Origin: Nitrobacteraceae bacterium AZCC 1564
Lineage (GTDB): Bacteria; Pseudomonadota; Alphaproteobacteria; Rhizobiales; Xanthobacteraceae
Length of the DNA stretch: 64,000 bases
Reading direction: 5' to 3'
Assembly (NCBI GenBank): GCA_036924835.1
Contig: JBAGRR010000001.1
Coordinates: forward strand, 2,867,001-2,931,000
The notes below the pieces were generated by a model, which saw only the letters and a program-made list of their open reading frames with translations, did no database searches and had not been told where the DNA came from. Shown piece by piece: positions 37,350 to 47,332 of this stretch (the first letter of the stretch is position 1; every line of letters begins with the position of its first letter). The position numbers and the translations under genes are program-made.

Positions 37350-37859
37350 ATGTTGCGTAAATTCACGGTGGCAATTGCAGCCACCATGGCGATTGGCCTG
37401 ACAGGAACTGCTGCGCAGGCGCGCCCCGATGTTGTGGCGTCGCCTGCCGGCTATGCGCCAGGTACCATCGTCGTGAAAACGAAAGAGCGCCGCCTGTACT
37501 ACGTCCTCGGTGATGGGCACGCGGTCCGATATCCGGTCGGTGTCGGCAAGCCTGGAAAGCAATGGGCTGGAACGACGCGCATTGATGGCAAATATCGTCA
37601 GCCAGCCTGGTCGCCACCCGCCGATGTGAAGCGCGATAACCCGAGCATTCCGGATGTGATTGCTGGCGGGTCACCCGCGAATCCAATGGGGGTTGCCGCG
37701 ATGACGCTCGCTGGTGGCGAGTATGCGATTCATGGCACCAACCGTCCAAATTCTGTCGGCGGCTATGTCTCATACGGATGCGTCCGCATGTTCAACGAAG
37801 ACATTAGCGACTTGTTTGAGCGCGTGTCTGTCGGCACGCCAGTGGTGATGACTCGCTGA
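37350..37859 (+). CDS. L,D-transpeptidase (YkuD domain)
   Basis: 169 aa. A Sec signal (FTVAIAATMAIGLTGTAAQA) leads into a YkuD catalytic domain. The active-site motif is HGTN..SVGGYVSYGCVRM with the nucleophile Cys near residue 148. Such enzymes form 3-3 cross-links in peptidoglycan or attach proteins to it, acting in the periplasm. A Tyr replaces the more common His before GC, a frequent variant. Start ATG 37350 follows GGGGGTTAGA. It is similar to the small Ldt enzymes numerous in Bradyrhizobium. Confidence 0.92.
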   Translation: MLRKFTVAIAATMAIGLTGTAAQARPDVVASPAGYAPGTIVVKTKERRLYYVLGDGHAVRYPVGVGKPGKQWAGTTRIDGKYRQPAWSPPADVKRDNPSIPDVIAGGSPANPMGVAAMTLAGGEYAIHGTNRPNSVGGYVSYGCVRMFNEDISDLFERVSVGTPVVMTR

Positions 37860-37884
37860 TTTTGAGATCTCGCCCGAATGCCAA

Positions 37885-37906
37885 AAGCCACCCGAGGGCG
37901 GGCTTC
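37885..37906 (+). terminator. Probable terminator hairpin after the L,D-transpeptidase gene
   Basis: AAGCC-A-CCC-GA-GGG-C-GGCTT with one internal mismatch and a short T/C tail. Confidence 0.5.
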
Positions 37907-37911
37907 TCGCT

Positions 37912-37996
37912 AGAGCATATTCGATTTTGATTGAATCAGAACCGAAGCTCTGGATTCTTGTTTTGACCCGTTTTCTTGACGTGAACCGAAACCGCC
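37912..37996. repeat. Dispersed repeat family 2, copy 1
   Basis: AGAGCATATTCGATTTTGAT, TGAATCAGAACCGAAGCTCT, GGATTCTTGTTTTGACCCGT, TTTCTTGACGTGAACCG. A related copy is at 59172-59275, and a copy interrupted by two palindromes is at 43551-43780. Its sequence is unrelated to the CNNG-ended palindromes. Confidence 0.8.
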
Positions 37997-38009
37997 TTAG
38001 GCAACAGCC

Positions 38010-38207
38010 TCAGAAATCGGAGGCGATCCCCTTGGTTTCCCAGTCGCCAAATCGTGTCGGTTCGGGCCCCTTGGGGCCCTGGATTTCCTTGGGAGCCGGT
38101 TGCGTCTTTTCCTGAGCCGCTTTTTGACGCCGCTCCTCCGCTTCCGCCAGTGCGCGCTGCGCGGCCGGCGACAGTGGCTTGCGCGGGTGAGCTGGTTCGT
38201 CGTTCAT
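38010..38207 (-). CDS. DUF1674 family protein (SdhAF4-like)
   Basis: 65 aa from the ATG at 38207; a GTG lies two codons upstream. A charged helical N-terminal part is followed by the DUF1674 signature GPEPTRFGDWETKGIASDF at the C-terminus. The mitochondrial member SdhAF4 helps assemble flavinylated SdhA, so a similar chaperone role is plausible. No sdh genes are nearby. It is divergent from rsmB. Confidence 0.9.
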   Translation of the reverse strand: MNDEPAHPRKPLSPAAQRALAEAEERRQKAAQEKTQPAPKEIQGPKGPEPTRFGDWETKGIASDF

Positions 38208-38505
38208 CGTCACAAATCCTGTTGACGCCTGGATGATGCTCCAGAGCTAGATACACAAAACATCCAATCAAGGCCGGACGGCCAACCGCATGGAAAGCAT
38301 GCAAATTATCGAAAATGCAAGACACTTCCGAGCGTTACAAAACGGCTAAAACTTTTCTGCATAAGAGTTTTCCAGTGGCGACCTTTCTCGCACTTACCGC
38401 TTGCTGCACATTGGGATTCTTACATTTGGCATATTCACGTGCCACCACATGGCCATCGTTGCGACGTTCGTCGCGATCTTTCCACTTAGAGACTGTTTTC
38501 CGCAC
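38208..38505. other. Gene-free divergent region between DUF1674 and rsmB
   Basis: Roughly 300 bp without a convincing gene. A frame on the plus strand is open into rsmB but has no family resemblance. No palindrome of the CNNG-ended family is present. It should contain both promoters, but I cannot place them. Confidence 0.5.
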
Positions 38506-39858
38506 ATGAAGCCTTCGAGATTCGCCCCGCCGACCGAGGCACCCGGCCTCGCAGCGCGCAGGATCGCGGCCGACATTCTCGATGGCGTGCTGCACAAGCG
38601 GCGGATGCTTGACGATCAACTCGATGGTGCTGGCGCGCATCCGGGGCTGAAGACGCTATCGGACCGGGATCGCGCACTGATGCGCCGGCTGGTGGCGACA
38701 ATCCTGCGTCGCCTGGGCACCCTCGGTCATGTTCTCTCGCGGCTGCTTGACCGCGGCATCCCCACGGACGCCCCGCGCGCGCAAAGCGCGCTGCTGATTG
38801 GCGCCGCGCAAATTCTCTGGATGGATGTGCCCGATCATGCCGCGGTCGATCTGTCCGTAAGACTGGTGCAGGCGGACCGGCGGGCCGCGAAATATGCCGG
38901 CCTCGTCAACGCTGTGCTGCGGCGGTGTGCCCGCGAAGGGCAACCGCTGATCGACGAAGTTAAAGCGGAGATGCTCGATCTGCCGCCCTGGTTGGTCACA
39001 CGCTGGATCAAGGCCTACGGCGAAGACACAGCGCGTGCGATGGCGGCCGCCATCAGCGTGGAACCAGCCCTCGATCTCACCGTCAAATCCGATCCTGACG
39101 GCTGGGCCGCGCGCTTGCATGGCGAAGTACTTGCAACCGGAACGGTCCGAACCTTGCTGCATGGATCCGTGACGATGCTACCCGGATTTGCCGAAGGCCA
39201 GTGGTGGGTTCAGGACGCCGCCGCTGCTATTCCAGCACGCCTGTTCGGAGACGTCACAGGCAAAACCATCGTTGATCTTTGCGCCGCGCCCGGCGGCAAA
39301 ACAGCGCAGCTCGTTCACGCCGGAGCGAGCGTGACGGCTGTCGACCGCTCGCCCAATCGTGTTGCCCGCTTGAAAGATAACCTTTCGCGCTTGGCGCTCG
39401 ACGCAAAAACAGTCGTTGCGGACGCGACCGAATGGCAGAGCGAGCAGGCTGGGACACTGTTCGATGGCATTCTGATTGATGCGCCCTGCGCCGCCACTGG
39501 CACCATCAGGCGACATCCCGATGTCGCCTGGCTGAAGCAGGAGGCCGATATCGGCGCTCTCTCCGCGCTGCAGAAGCGACTTCTGCAAAAAGCCGTTACC
39601 CTGCTGAAGCCCAAAGGAACATTGGTCTACTGCACCTGTTCACTGGAACCTGAAGAGGGCGAGCAGGCCATTGCCTCGCTTCTTGCGACGGAACCCGATA
39701 TGCAACGTCTACCTGTCACGGCCGGCGAAGTCGGTGGCCTGGATGAAATCCTGACCGCGGATGGGGATATCCGGACACTGCCGTCGCATCTGCCGCACAA
39801 CGACCCCCGCCTTGGCGGCCTCGACGGCTTCTTCGCGGCACGCCTGGTGAAATCCTGA
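38506..39858 (+). CDS. rsmB: RsmB/NOP family class I SAM-dependent RNA methyltransferase
   Basis: Likely forms m5C in rRNA (m5C967 of 16S rRNA in E. coli). 450 aa from ATG 38506 (MKPSRFAPP). Residues about 10-145 are a NusB-like RNA-binding domain. The methyltransferase domain has motif I DLCAAPGGKTAQLVHAG, the TCxCxL-type catalytic loop YCTCSLEPEEGE and DAPCAATGTIRRHPDVAW with the second Cys. It lies upstream of a heparinase gene and purH, a neighbourhood common in Bradyrhizobium relatives. Confidence 0.95.
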   Translation: MKPSRFAPPTEAPGLAARRIAADILDGVLHKRRMLDDQLDGAGAHPGLKTLSDRDRALMRRLVATILRRLGTLGHVLSRLLDRGIPTDAPRAQSALLIGAAQILWMDVPDHAAVDLSVRLVQADRRAAKYAGLVNAVLRRCAREGQPLIDEVKAEMLDLPPWLVTRWIKAYGEDTARAMAAAISVEPALDLTVKSDPDGWAARLHGEVLATGTVRTLLHGSVTMLPGFAEGQWWVQDAAAAIPARLFGDVTGKTIVDLCAAPGGKTAQLVHAGASVTAVDRSPNRVARLKDNLSRLALDAKTVVADATEWQSEQAGTLFDGILIDAPCAATGTIRRHPDVAWLKQEADIGALSALQKRLLQKAVTLLKPKGTLVYCTCSLEPEEGEQAIASLLATEPDMQRLPVTAGEVGGLDEILTADGDIRTLPSHLPHNDPRLGGLDGFFAARLVKS

Positions 39859-40103
39859 AAGGCGTCACCTCCCCGAAGTGATTCGCTGCACGGCCAAGAC
39901 GATTCCCACTGTTGATGGCGCGTCAATGGGGTGCCTTCGCGGGCATTCCGGACTACAACGATTCGGGGAGATTCTCGAACAATCGCAACGCTCAACGAAG
40001 CGGGCGAAATTCGGGTATGATGCTCCCGCAGGTGAATCGATCACGATTACTGATATGGGGGATGGGCCATCCGGCTCATCGTGGTCTAGGGCAAACAGCG
40101 CAC

Positions 40104-41855
40104 GTGTCGGTCGCTCAACGAAGACGCATTTCATCTCTGGTGCTTGGCCGCGCGGCACGCAAAGTGCTGGCCACCGCCAGCGGAAAATCGGTTGCGTTGT
40201 CGCGCCTATGGCCTGGCCGCACCGACCGCCTGCTGATCGCACCCAATGATTTGCGCACAGTGGACGCGACCCGGGCCTCCGAAATTTACGCCGGACGTTT
40301 CGTTTTCGCCGGAAAAATTGTCTCGTCGCACGGCCGTTCGATTTTCGATCTCGATCCGCCGTCGGAGGATTGGGAAGCAAACCTGCTCGGCTTCGGCTGG
40401 TTACGTCACTTGCGTGCCGCCGACACCGCGATCACGCGCGCCAATGCCCGGTCGCTGATCGACGACTGGATCTCAAAGCCGATTCGCAGGCGTGGCATCG
40501 GCTGGCGCCCGGACGTTGTTGCACGCCGCGTGATCTCGCTGCTGTCTCAGGCGCCGCTGGTCCTGAACGATGCGGACAGCCGATTCTATCGGCGTTTCCT
40601 GCGCAACCTCACGCGCGAAATCCGATATCTGCGCTACACGATGCTCGACATCGCCGACGGCGTTCCTCGCCTGCAGGTCTTGATCGCGCTGTGTTACGCA
40701 GCGCTTTGCCTCGCAAATCAAGGCAAACAAATCCGTTCGGCATCACGCCGGTTGTCAGACGAGCTGCAAAAGCAGATCTTGCCGGACGGTGGGCATATTT
40801 CGCGCAATCCAGGCGCGCTGATTGAATTGCTGCCGGACCTGTTGCCCCTGCGCCAGACATTCGCCGCGCGCAACATGGCGCCGCCATCCGCGCTGCTTAA
40901 TGCCATCGATCGCATGATGCCGATGCTGAGGTTCTTCCGCCACGGCGATGGCAGCTTCGCGTTATTTAACGGCATGAGCAGCGCGCCATCAGGGTTACTC
41001 GCGACATTGCTGGCCTATGACGACACCCATGGCATCCCGATGGCCAGCATGCCGCACAGCGGCTTCCAGCGCCTCGACGCCGGCGCAACAGCCCTCATCA
41101 TGGACACGGGCGCGCCGCCTCCGCCGTCCGTGAGCCGGGATGCGCATGCGGGGTGTCTTTCGTTCGAGCTTTCGTCTGGACCCAGCCGCATCGTCGTCAA
41201 CTGCGGCATCCCTGCGACCGGCCGCGACAACTGGCGGGCTTTCTCGCGCAGCACCGCCGCGCATTCGACATTGACCTATCACGACACGTCGTCATGCCAA
41301 TTCGTCAAACTGCCTGCGATGAAGCGGATGCTGGAAGGCGCACCGATTGTCGGCGGCCCGGCGACCGTCGGCGCGTTTCGCGAAGCGACGAATGGCGGCG
41401 TGCTGCTCACCACGTCCCATGATGGCTACGCGCGCCAATTCGGTGTGGTCCATCAGCGCGTGCTGATGCTCTCAGAAGACGGCACGCGGCTCGATGGCGA
41501 GGATACCCTGCTCAACGCATCGAATTCATCCCGTGGACGCGCTGACGATTATGTGGTGCGTTTCCATCTGCATCCGTCTGTCAAGGCAAACCGCCTGAAC
41601 GATGCCCGTGGCGTCATCCTGGTGCTGCCCAATCGGGAGGTCTGGACGTTTGAGGCACTCGACGACAAGGTCGAGCTTGAGGACAGCGTGTTTCTTGCCG
41701 GCTCCGACGGCCCTCGCCGAACCACCCAGATCGTGATCCACCAGACCCGCAAGAATGCTCCAAGCGTTCGCTGGAACTTCGTCCGCTCCTCAAGCTCAGC
41801 CGCCAGCACGACCGCACGCCGCGACGCCCGGCGCGAGCCGGAATTGCCGCTCTGA
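40104..41855 (+). CDS. Heparinase II/III family protein
   Basis: 583 aa from GTG 40104 (VSVAQRRRISSLVLGRAA). The frame is open back to 39912, but the upstream residues are not family-like. An all-helical N-terminal domain (PPSEDWEANLLGFGWLRHLR, then DGGHISRNPGALIELLPDLL) precedes a beta-sandwich C-terminal lyase half starting near AGCLSFELSSGPSRIVVNCG. No signal peptide is evident, so a cytoplasmic or non-classical site of action is possible. Family members cleave uronate polysaccharides. Conservation beside purH in the group suggests a cell-envelope role rather than nutrient use. Confidence 0.88.
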   Translation: MSVAQRRRISSLVLGRAARKVLATASGKSVALSRLWPGRTDRLLIAPNDLRTVDATRASEIYAGRFVFAGKIVSSHGRSIFDLDPPSEDWEANLLGFGWLRHLRAADTAITRANARSLIDDWISKPIRRRGIGWRPDVVARRVISLLSQAPLVLNDADSRFYRRFLRNLTREIRYLRYTMLDIADGVPRLQVLIALCYAALCLANQGKQIRSASRRLSDELQKQILPDGGHISRNPGALIELLPDLLPLRQTFAARNMAPPSALLNAIDRMMPMLRFFRHGDGSFALFNGMSSAPSGLLATLLAYDDTHGIPMASMPHSGFQRLDAGATALIMDTGAPPPPSVSRDAHAGCLSFELSSGPSRIVVNCGIPATGRDNWRAFSRSTAAHSTLTYHDTSSCQFVKLPAMKRMLEGAPIVGGPATVGAFREATNGGVLLTTSHDGYARQFGVVHQRVLMLSEDGTRLDGEDTLLNASNSSRGRADDYVVRFHLHPSVKANRLNDARGVILVLPNREVWTFEALDDKVELEDSVFLAGSDGPRRTTQIVIHQTRKNAPSVRWNFVRSSSSAASTTARRDARREPELPL

Positions 41856-41951
41856 TCTGTTAAATTGTGGCCGTTTCAGCGGCTATAGACGGTTTTGCCG
41901 GATCGCAAACCGTGCTACCCGGCGGGCATCCACCGAACCAGGATTTTCCCT

Positions 41952-43544
41952 ATGGCTGACCATCCGCGCCGCGTCACGCGCGCTCTGCTTTCCGTTTCCG
42001 ACAAGTCCGGACTGATCGAATTCGCCCGCGCGCTTTCCCAGCACGGCATCGAACTCGTTTCGACGGGCGGCACCTCAAAGGTGATCGCCGATGCTGGGCT
42101 AAAGGTGCGGGACGTGTCGGAATTGACCGGCTTTCCGGAGATGATGGACGGGCGGGTCAAGACCCTGCATCCCAACGTCCATGGCGGCCTTCTCGCCATT
42201 CGCGACAATCCCGACCATGCGAAGGCCATGAAAGACCATGGCATTGGGCCAATCGATCTTTTGGTGGTCAATCTCTACCCGTTCGAAGCGACGGTCGACA
42301 AAGGCGCCAGCGAAGAAGACTGTATCGCAAATATCGACATTGGCGGCCCGGCCATGATCCGCGCAGCGGCCAAGAACCATGGCGATGTCGCGGTCGTCGT
42401 CGAGGCCTCTGACTATCAAGCCGTGCTCGATGAACTGGCGGCAAACAACGGCGCGACCACGCTCAGCTTACGCAAGCGCCTCGCGGCCAAGGCTTATGCC
42501 CGAACTGCCGCCTACGACGCCGCCATCTCCAACTGGTTCGCCAATCAATTGAAGATCGAGGCGCCGGATTTCCGCGCTGTCGGCGGACGCCTGATTCAAG
42601 CTCTTCGCTACGGCGAAAATCCTCACCAAACGGCATCGTTCTATAAAACACCCGAGCGCCGGCCCGGTGTTGCCACAGCGCGCCAGCTCCAGGGCAAAGA
42701 GCTGTCCTACAACAACATCAACGATACCGACGCGGCCTATGAATGCATCGCCGAGTTCGATGCCAAGCGCACCGCCGCCTGCGTCATCGTCAAGCACGCC
42801 AATCCCTGTGGCGTCGCGGAGGGCAAGGACCTTGTCAGCGCCTATCGCAAGGCGCTGGCCTGCGATTCGACGTCCGCCTTCGGCGGGATCGTGGCGCTCA
42901 ACCGCACGCTCGATGCCGATGCTGCGCGCGCCATCACCGAGATTTTCACCGAAGTGATCATCGCGCCCGACGCAACCGACGAAGCCATCGCCATCGTCGC
43001 CACGAAGAAGAACCTTCGTTTGCTGCTGGCTGGCGGCCTGCCCGATCCGCGCGCCGCCGGATTGACGGCAAAAACTGTCGCCGGCGGATTGCTGGTGCAG
43101 TCCCGCGACAACGCTGTCGTCGATGACATGGCACTGAAGGTGGTTACGAAACGTGCACCGACCGAGGCCGAACTGCAGGATTTGCGCTTCGCATTCCGTG
43201 TTGCCAAACACGTGAAGTCCAACACCATTGTGTATGCGAAGGATCTCGCTACCGTCGGCATTGGCGCAGGCCAGATGAGCCGCGTCGATTCTGCACGCAT
43301 CGCCGCGCGCAAGGCGGAAGATGCGGCAAAGGAATTGGGCCTTGGAGCGCCGATGACCAAAGGCTCGGTCGTCGCGTCAGATGCTTTCTTCCCCTTCGCC
43401 GACGGGCTGTTGGTGGCCATCGAAGCAGGCGCAACGGCGGTGATCCAGCCGGGCGGGTCAATGCGCGACAACGAAGTGATTGCGGCTGCCGATCAGCACG
43501 GCATTGCCATGGTGCTGACAGGCACGCGCCACTTCAAGCATTAA
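41952..43544 (+). CDS. purH: Bifunctional AICAR transformylase / IMP cyclohydrolase
   Basis: The final two steps of IMP synthesis. 530 aa from ATG 41952 ([20 protein letters not shown]). The N-terminal MGS-like cyclohydrolase domain covers residues about 1-200. The C-terminal transformylase has [13 protein letters not shown] and [11 protein letters not shown] with the catalytic Lys-His. A formyl donor would come from folD in this same window. The length is canonical. Confidence 0.97.
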   Translation: MADHPRRVTRALLSVSDKSGLIEFARALSQHGIELVSTGGTSKVIADAGLKVRDVSELTGFPEMMDGRVKTLHPNVHGGLLAIRDNPDHAKAMKDHGIGPIDLLVVNLYPFEATVDKGASEEDCIANIDIGGPAMIRAAAKNHGDVAVVVEASDYQAVLDELAANNGATTLSLRKRLAAKAYARTAAYDAAISNWFANQLKIEAPDFRAVGGRLIQALRYGENPHQTASFYKTPERRPGVATARQLQGKELSYNNINDTDAAYECIAEFDAKRTAACVIVKHANPCGVAEGKDLVSAYRKALACDSTSAFGGIVALNRTLDADAARAITEIFTEVIIAPDATDEAIAIVATKKNLRLLLAGGLPDPRAAGLTAKTVAGGLLVQSRDNAVVDDMALKVVTKRAPTEAELQDLRFAFRVAKHVKSNTIVYAKDLATVGIGAGQMSRVDSARIAARKAEDAAKELGLGAPMTKGSVVASDAFFPFADGLLVAIEAGATAVIQPGGSMRDNEVIAAADQHGIAMVLTGTRHFKH

Positions 43545-43584
43545 GCGCTAATTCTTTTCTTTTGACGCGTTTTCTTCACGCGAA

Positions 43585-43662
43585 CGAGTGGAGCAGATTT
43601 GATGTTCGCCTGTTGCTTGCCGCGAACTCGTGATGCGAACATCAAATCTAAAGCTCCACTCC
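43585..43662. repeat. CNNG-ended palindrome, type C
   Basis: 78 bp with left end CGAG. The arms are GTGGAGCAGATTTGATGTTC and GAACATCAAATCTAAAGCTC then CAC. The loop contains GAACTCGT. A 12-nt linker follows. Confidence 0.87.
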
Positions 43663-43674
43663 GATATATATCTG

Positions 43675-43750
43675 CTCGTGGTCCTTCGATTCTAACGTTC
43701 GCAACGGTGCCCACCGAGACGGGATGCGAACGTTAGAATCGAACCACGAG
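43675..43750. repeat. CNNG-ended palindrome, type D
   Basis: 76 bp with complementary ends CTCG and CGAG. The arms are GTGGT, CC, TTCGATTCTAACGTTCGCA and TGCGAACGTTAGAATCGAAC then CAC. Confidence 0.88.
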
Positions 43751-43789
43751 GTAGCCACTTCGCTCGAAAACGCTATGATTTGATCCTGC

Positions 43790-45181
43790 TTAAGCGCGCA
43801 CGCGTGATAGCAGGATCAAGCCCACCGAAAAGAACACCACGAGCGCGGCCATGCCGGCTTTCTGGCTGGCTGTCACAGCGGTCACAATACTGACGGCCAA
43901 GGGTGCCAAGAACGACGTAACTTTGCCCGACAGCGCAAACAAGCCGAAATACTGGGTGATGCGATCGGCTGGTGCCAGACGGATGAGCAGCGTGCGTGAC
44001 GCCGCCTGCAACGGGCCTGCTGCCATGCCGATCAGAACACCAAGGGCGAGATAGGCCTTTTCGGCAGGCGCTGCAAACAGGCCGCCGCCGGGCACCGGAG
44101 GCGGCACTTTTACAACAAAGAACAACGTATCCCGATCAATTGATAGGATCACAATGATCGCGGACAGCAAGATCAGCATACTGCCCGCAATGACTTTCTT
44201 CGGACCTAGATAATCATCGAGCTTGCCGCCAAGCCACGCACCAAGCGTGCCGGAGAACGCCAGCAAAATTCCAAACGTCCCGATCTGGATGGTTTGCCAA
44301 CCGAACGTGCCTGCGGCGTAAATGCCGCCGAACGCGAACAGCGCCACTAATGCGTCGGTATAGACCATGTTGGCGATCAGGAATGTCAGCATCACCGGCT
44401 TGCCCGGCAGCGTCGATAGTGTTTCACGCAGTTCACGCAAGCCCTCGCGCACTGCTCCTAGCGCAGGTTTTTTGGGTGCGTGATCCGGCGTGAACAGAAA
44501 CATCGGCAGGACAAAGAGAGCGAACCACAGTCCGGTAAGAGGCCCGGTGATACGATCGCCTTCATGCGTCACCGGGTCCAGACCGAACAGCGGCTTGAAG
44601 CCGAACAACGTGCGGCCCGTGTCTGAATTCGCGGCGAGAAAACCCAGAACGAGAATGAGACTGAGAATGCCGCCGATGTAGCCGGTGGCCCAACCGGTGC
44701 CTGATAGACGCCCGATCCGTTCCGGCGGCACGAGAGTTGGCATCATCGCGTTGTTGAAGACCGTGGCGAACTCGACACCAATGGTCGCGATCCCGAAAGC
44801 GATCAGCAAGGGTATGATGATTTCGGGGTCATTCGGTTTTCCGATCCACATGATCGACGACCCGATCACGAGTAAGGTACCAAAGACAGCGATCCACGGC
44901 TTGCGGCGTCCACCGGCGTCTGCGATGGCGCCGAGTACCGGTGACATGATCGCAATGACAAGCCCTGCCGCGGCCGTTGCGAACCCCCACATCGCCTGCC
45001 CCGCTGCGGGCGTTTCCGCCACGTGCGTCGCGAAATAAGGCGCGAACACAAAAGTTGTGATCAGGCTGAAATAGGGCTGCGCGGCCCAATCGAACAAAAT
45101 CCAACCGACAACCGCGGACCGAGGGGGGTAAACATGTGGCACCGCGCCGGCATGCCTGTCATGCCCCGAAATGGTCGTCAT
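43790..45181 (-). CDS. MFS transporter, UMF1 family
   Basis: 463 aa from ATG 45181, preceded by GGCAGGGGC; an upstream ATG at 45232 is possible. About 12 hydrophobic segments are seen. UMF1 marks are VVGWILFDWAAQPYFSLITT at the first helix, GAIADAGGRRKPWI in the loop and the FNNAMMPTL and GWATGYIGG motifs. The family includes Atg22-like exporters. The substrate is unknown. It is divergent from ggt with a 111-bp gap. Confidence 0.9.
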   Translation of the reverse strand: MTTISGHDRHAGAVPHVYPPRSAVVGWILFDWAAQPYFSLITTFVFAPYFATHVAETPAAGQAMWGFATAAAGLVIAIMSPVLGAIADAGGRRKPWIAVFGTLLVIGSSIMWIGKPNDPEIIIPLLIAFGIATIGVEFATVFNNAMMPTLVPPERIGRLSGTGWATGYIGGILSLILVLGFLAANSDTGRTLFGFKPLFGLDPVTHEGDRITGPLTGLWFALFVLPMFLFTPDHAPKKPALGAVREGLRELRETLSTLPGKPVMLTFLIANMVYTDALVALFAFGGIYAAGTFGWQTIQIGTFGILLAFSGTLGAWLGGKLDDYLGPKKVIAGSMLILLSAIIVILSIDRDTLFFVVKVPPPVPGGGLFAAPAEKAYLALGVLIGMAAGPLQAASRTLLIRLAPADRITQYFGLFALSGKVTSFLAPLAVSIVTAVTASQKAGMAALVVFFSVGLILLSRVRA

Positions 45182-45292
45182 TGAAGCCCCTGCCATGTCT
45201 CGAACGTGATGCCCTTTTCGCCGCGCGACCATATAGTGATGCGGTTCAATTGCTAATCGTGTTTATCAGCGATTGCGCGCCTCGGAGTACGC

Positions 45293-47029
45293 ATGCCCCT
45301 CTTCACCCGCCGCGACATATTCGCCCTCGCGATTATTGGTCTGTGTTTTCCTGCATTCGGGCAAGACTCGCGGAACGGGTATTACACCAATCCTACAATC
45401 GAAGCCCTCAAACCGGTTGCAGCGAAGAGCGGCATGGTCGTCGCTCAAGAGCGGATCGCCGCGGAAATCGGCCGTGATGTTCTGGCTCGTGGCGGCAACG
45501 CCATTGACGCCGCAGTCGCCACCGGATTCGCGATGGCCGTAACTTATCCGCGGGCCGGAAATATCGGCGGCGGCGGCTTCATGATTGTTCACTTGGCGAA
45601 CAGCAGCCAAGACATTGCGATCGATTACCGCGAATGCGCACCAGCCGCCGCGACCCGCGATATGTTTCTTGGCAACGATGGAAAGCCGGATCCGAAGAAA
45701 TCACGCGATCAGGCACTGGGGATCGGCGTCCCTGGCACTGTTGCTGGACTCGCGCTTGCTCTTGAGAAATACGGCTCTGGGAAATTCAAACTTCCCGATC
45801 TGCTCGCGCCGGCCATCGTCTTGGCGCGCGACGGTTTTACGGTAGCGGATGACATCGCTGACACGTTGCCGGAGCTGCACGACCGTTTGAACCGCTGGCC
45901 ATCAAGCCGGAAAGTCTTCTCCCGACCAGACGGCGCCTCGCTGCAGCCGGGCGACAAACTCATTCAGACAGACCTTGCAGCAACGCTAGAGGCGATTTCC
46001 GTGCAGGGGCCTCGCGGATTCTATGAAGGCCCTGTCGCCGAGAAACTCGTCGCCGGCATACGCGATGCTGGAGGTATCATGACGCTCGACGACCTCAAGC
46101 ACTATGAACCAATTGTACGAGAGCCGGTGCGCGGTACTTACCGTGGCTTTGATATCGTCTCCATGCCGTTGCCGTCGTCTGGCGGCACAGTGCTTCTTGA
46201 ATCGCTGAATATTCTCGAAGGATACAAGCTGCGTGAGATGGGCGCCGGCTCTGTCGATGCACTGCATGTCATGATCGAGGCAATGAAGCGCGCTTACGCA
46301 GATCGCGCGCGTTATCTTGGTGATCCGGCCTTCGTCAATGCACCGATTTCGCAGCTGCTGTCGAAGGACTATGCAGCACGTCAGCGGGCCACGATTGACA
46401 TGAGGAAGGCGACGCCATGGAACGAGACGAGTGTCGTTCCTCCGCGAGAGGGCACCAACACCACGCATTTCTCTGTTGTCGATCAATTTGGCAATGCAGT
46501 GAGCAACACCTACACGCTCAATTTCAGCTATGGCGTGGGACTGGTCGCAGACGGCACCGGCGTGCTGCTCAATAACGAAATGGACGATTTCACCGCCGCG
46601 CCGGGAGCATCCAACGCGTTTGGACTCGTCGGTTTCGAGGCCAACCTTCCCGGTCCGGGCAAGCGGCCTTTGTCGTCCATGTCACCAACCATCGTGCTCA
46701 AGAACGGCAAGGTCGTATTGGTGACCGGCTCGCCCGGCGGCAGCCGGATCATCTCGGCCGTCCTGCAGATCGTCATCAACACGCTGGATTTCGATATGAA
46801 CGTCGCGGCGGCCGTCGCCGCACCGCGTGTGCACCATCAATGGTTGCCGGACGAAGTCCGTACCGAACGTGGCATTCCAGACGAGACGATTGCTGCACTG
46901 CGCGCCAAGGGGCACCGCGTGGTCGTGCCCCTCGGCCAAACCTCGGCCAACTCTATTGCAGTCACCCCCTCCGGCTTGCTTGGTGCGCCCGATCCGCGTA
47001 CCCGTGGGGCATTCGCAGCCGGGAACTAG
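45293..47029 (+). CDS. ggt: Gamma-glutamyltransferase
   Basis: Periplasmic Ntn-hydrolase that cleaves glutathione and gamma-glutamyl amides. 578 aa, signal peptide at residues about 7-23 (RDIFALAIIGLCFPAFG). Autocatalytic cleavage should occur before the Thr in EGTNTTHFSVVD, giving large and small subunits. The oxyanion SSMSPTIVL and GSPGGSRIISAVLQ motifs are present. The stop TAG is part of the CTAG end of the palindrome at 47026, so the C-terminal Asn is likely set by that insertion; relatives usually end in Gly-Tyr. Confidence 0.95.
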   Translation: MPLFTRRDIFALAIIGLCFPAFGQDSRNGYYTNPTIEALKPVAAKSGMVVAQERIAAEIGRDVLARGGNAIDAAVATGFAMAVTYPRAGNIGGGGFMIVHLANSSQDIAIDYRECAPAAATRDMFLGNDGKPDPKKSRDQALGIGVPGTVAGLALALEKYGSGKFKLPDLLAPAIVLARDGFTVADDIADTLPELHDRLNRWPSSRKVFSRPDGASLQPGDKLIQTDLAATLEAISVQGPRGFYEGPVAEKLVAGIRDAGGIMTLDDLKHYEPIVREPVRGTYRGFDIVSMPLPSSGGTVLLESLNILEGYKLREMGAGSVDALHVMIEAMKRAYADRARYLGDPAFVNAPISQLLSKDYAARQRATIDMRKATPWNETSVVPPREGTNTTHFSVVDQFGNAVSNTYTLNFSYGVGLVADGTGVLLNNEMDDFTAAPGASNAFGLVGFEANLPGPGKRPLSSMSPTIVLKNGKVVLVTGSPGGSRIISAVLQIVINTLDFDMNVAAAVAAPRVHHQWLPDEVRTERGIPDETIAALRAKGHRVVVPLGQTSANSIAVTPSGLLGAPDPRTRGAFAAGN

Positions 47030-47101
47030 TGTCCCGATTCCGAAGTTCGCACAGGCTACCGGCTTGCTCGGATGCGAACTTCGGAATCAAAGGGACACTA
47101 G
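47026..47101. repeat. CNNG-ended palindrome, type A, supplying the ggt stop
   Basis: 76 bp with CTAG at both ends. The arms are GTGTCCCGATTCCGAAGTTC and GAACTTCGGAATC then GGACAC. The left CTAG contains the TAG stop of ggt. The linker is CAAGCCTATGATT (13 nt). Confidence 0.9.
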
Positions 47102-47114
47102 CAAGCCTATGATT

Positions 47115-47191
47115 CTAGTGTGGTTTAGGTTCAGAAGTTCGCTGGAAGGACTCGCGGGAAGATCGAGCGAACTTCTGAACCACCACACCAG
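47115..47191. repeat. CNNG-ended palindrome, type B
   Basis: 77 bp with ends CTAG and CCAG. The arms are GTGTGGTTTAGGTTCAGAAG and CTTCTGAACCACCACAC, and the loop contains GGACTCGCGG. Confidence 0.9.
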
Positions 47192-47332
47192 AGAAATCGA
47201 CGTTCCTGGCTGAGTTAATGATGACAGACCGGATGATTGGCGTAGATTTATTTTACGGCTTTCGATCAGCCCCGTGACACACGGCCGGCGCGGTCTTCGG
47301 AAGACGGCCATTAAACTTTGGGGGAACATTTT

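Larger units (their letters stand above)
43551..43780. repeat. Dispersed repeat family 2, copy split by two palindromes
   Basis: The left part TTTTGACGCGTTTTCTTCAC then GCGAAC (43560-43585) and the right part GGTAGCCACTTCGCTCGAAA then ACGCTATGA (43750-43778) join to a single family 2 copy like 59218-59270. Between them lie the palindromes 43585-43662 and 43675-43750. Confidence 0.82.
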
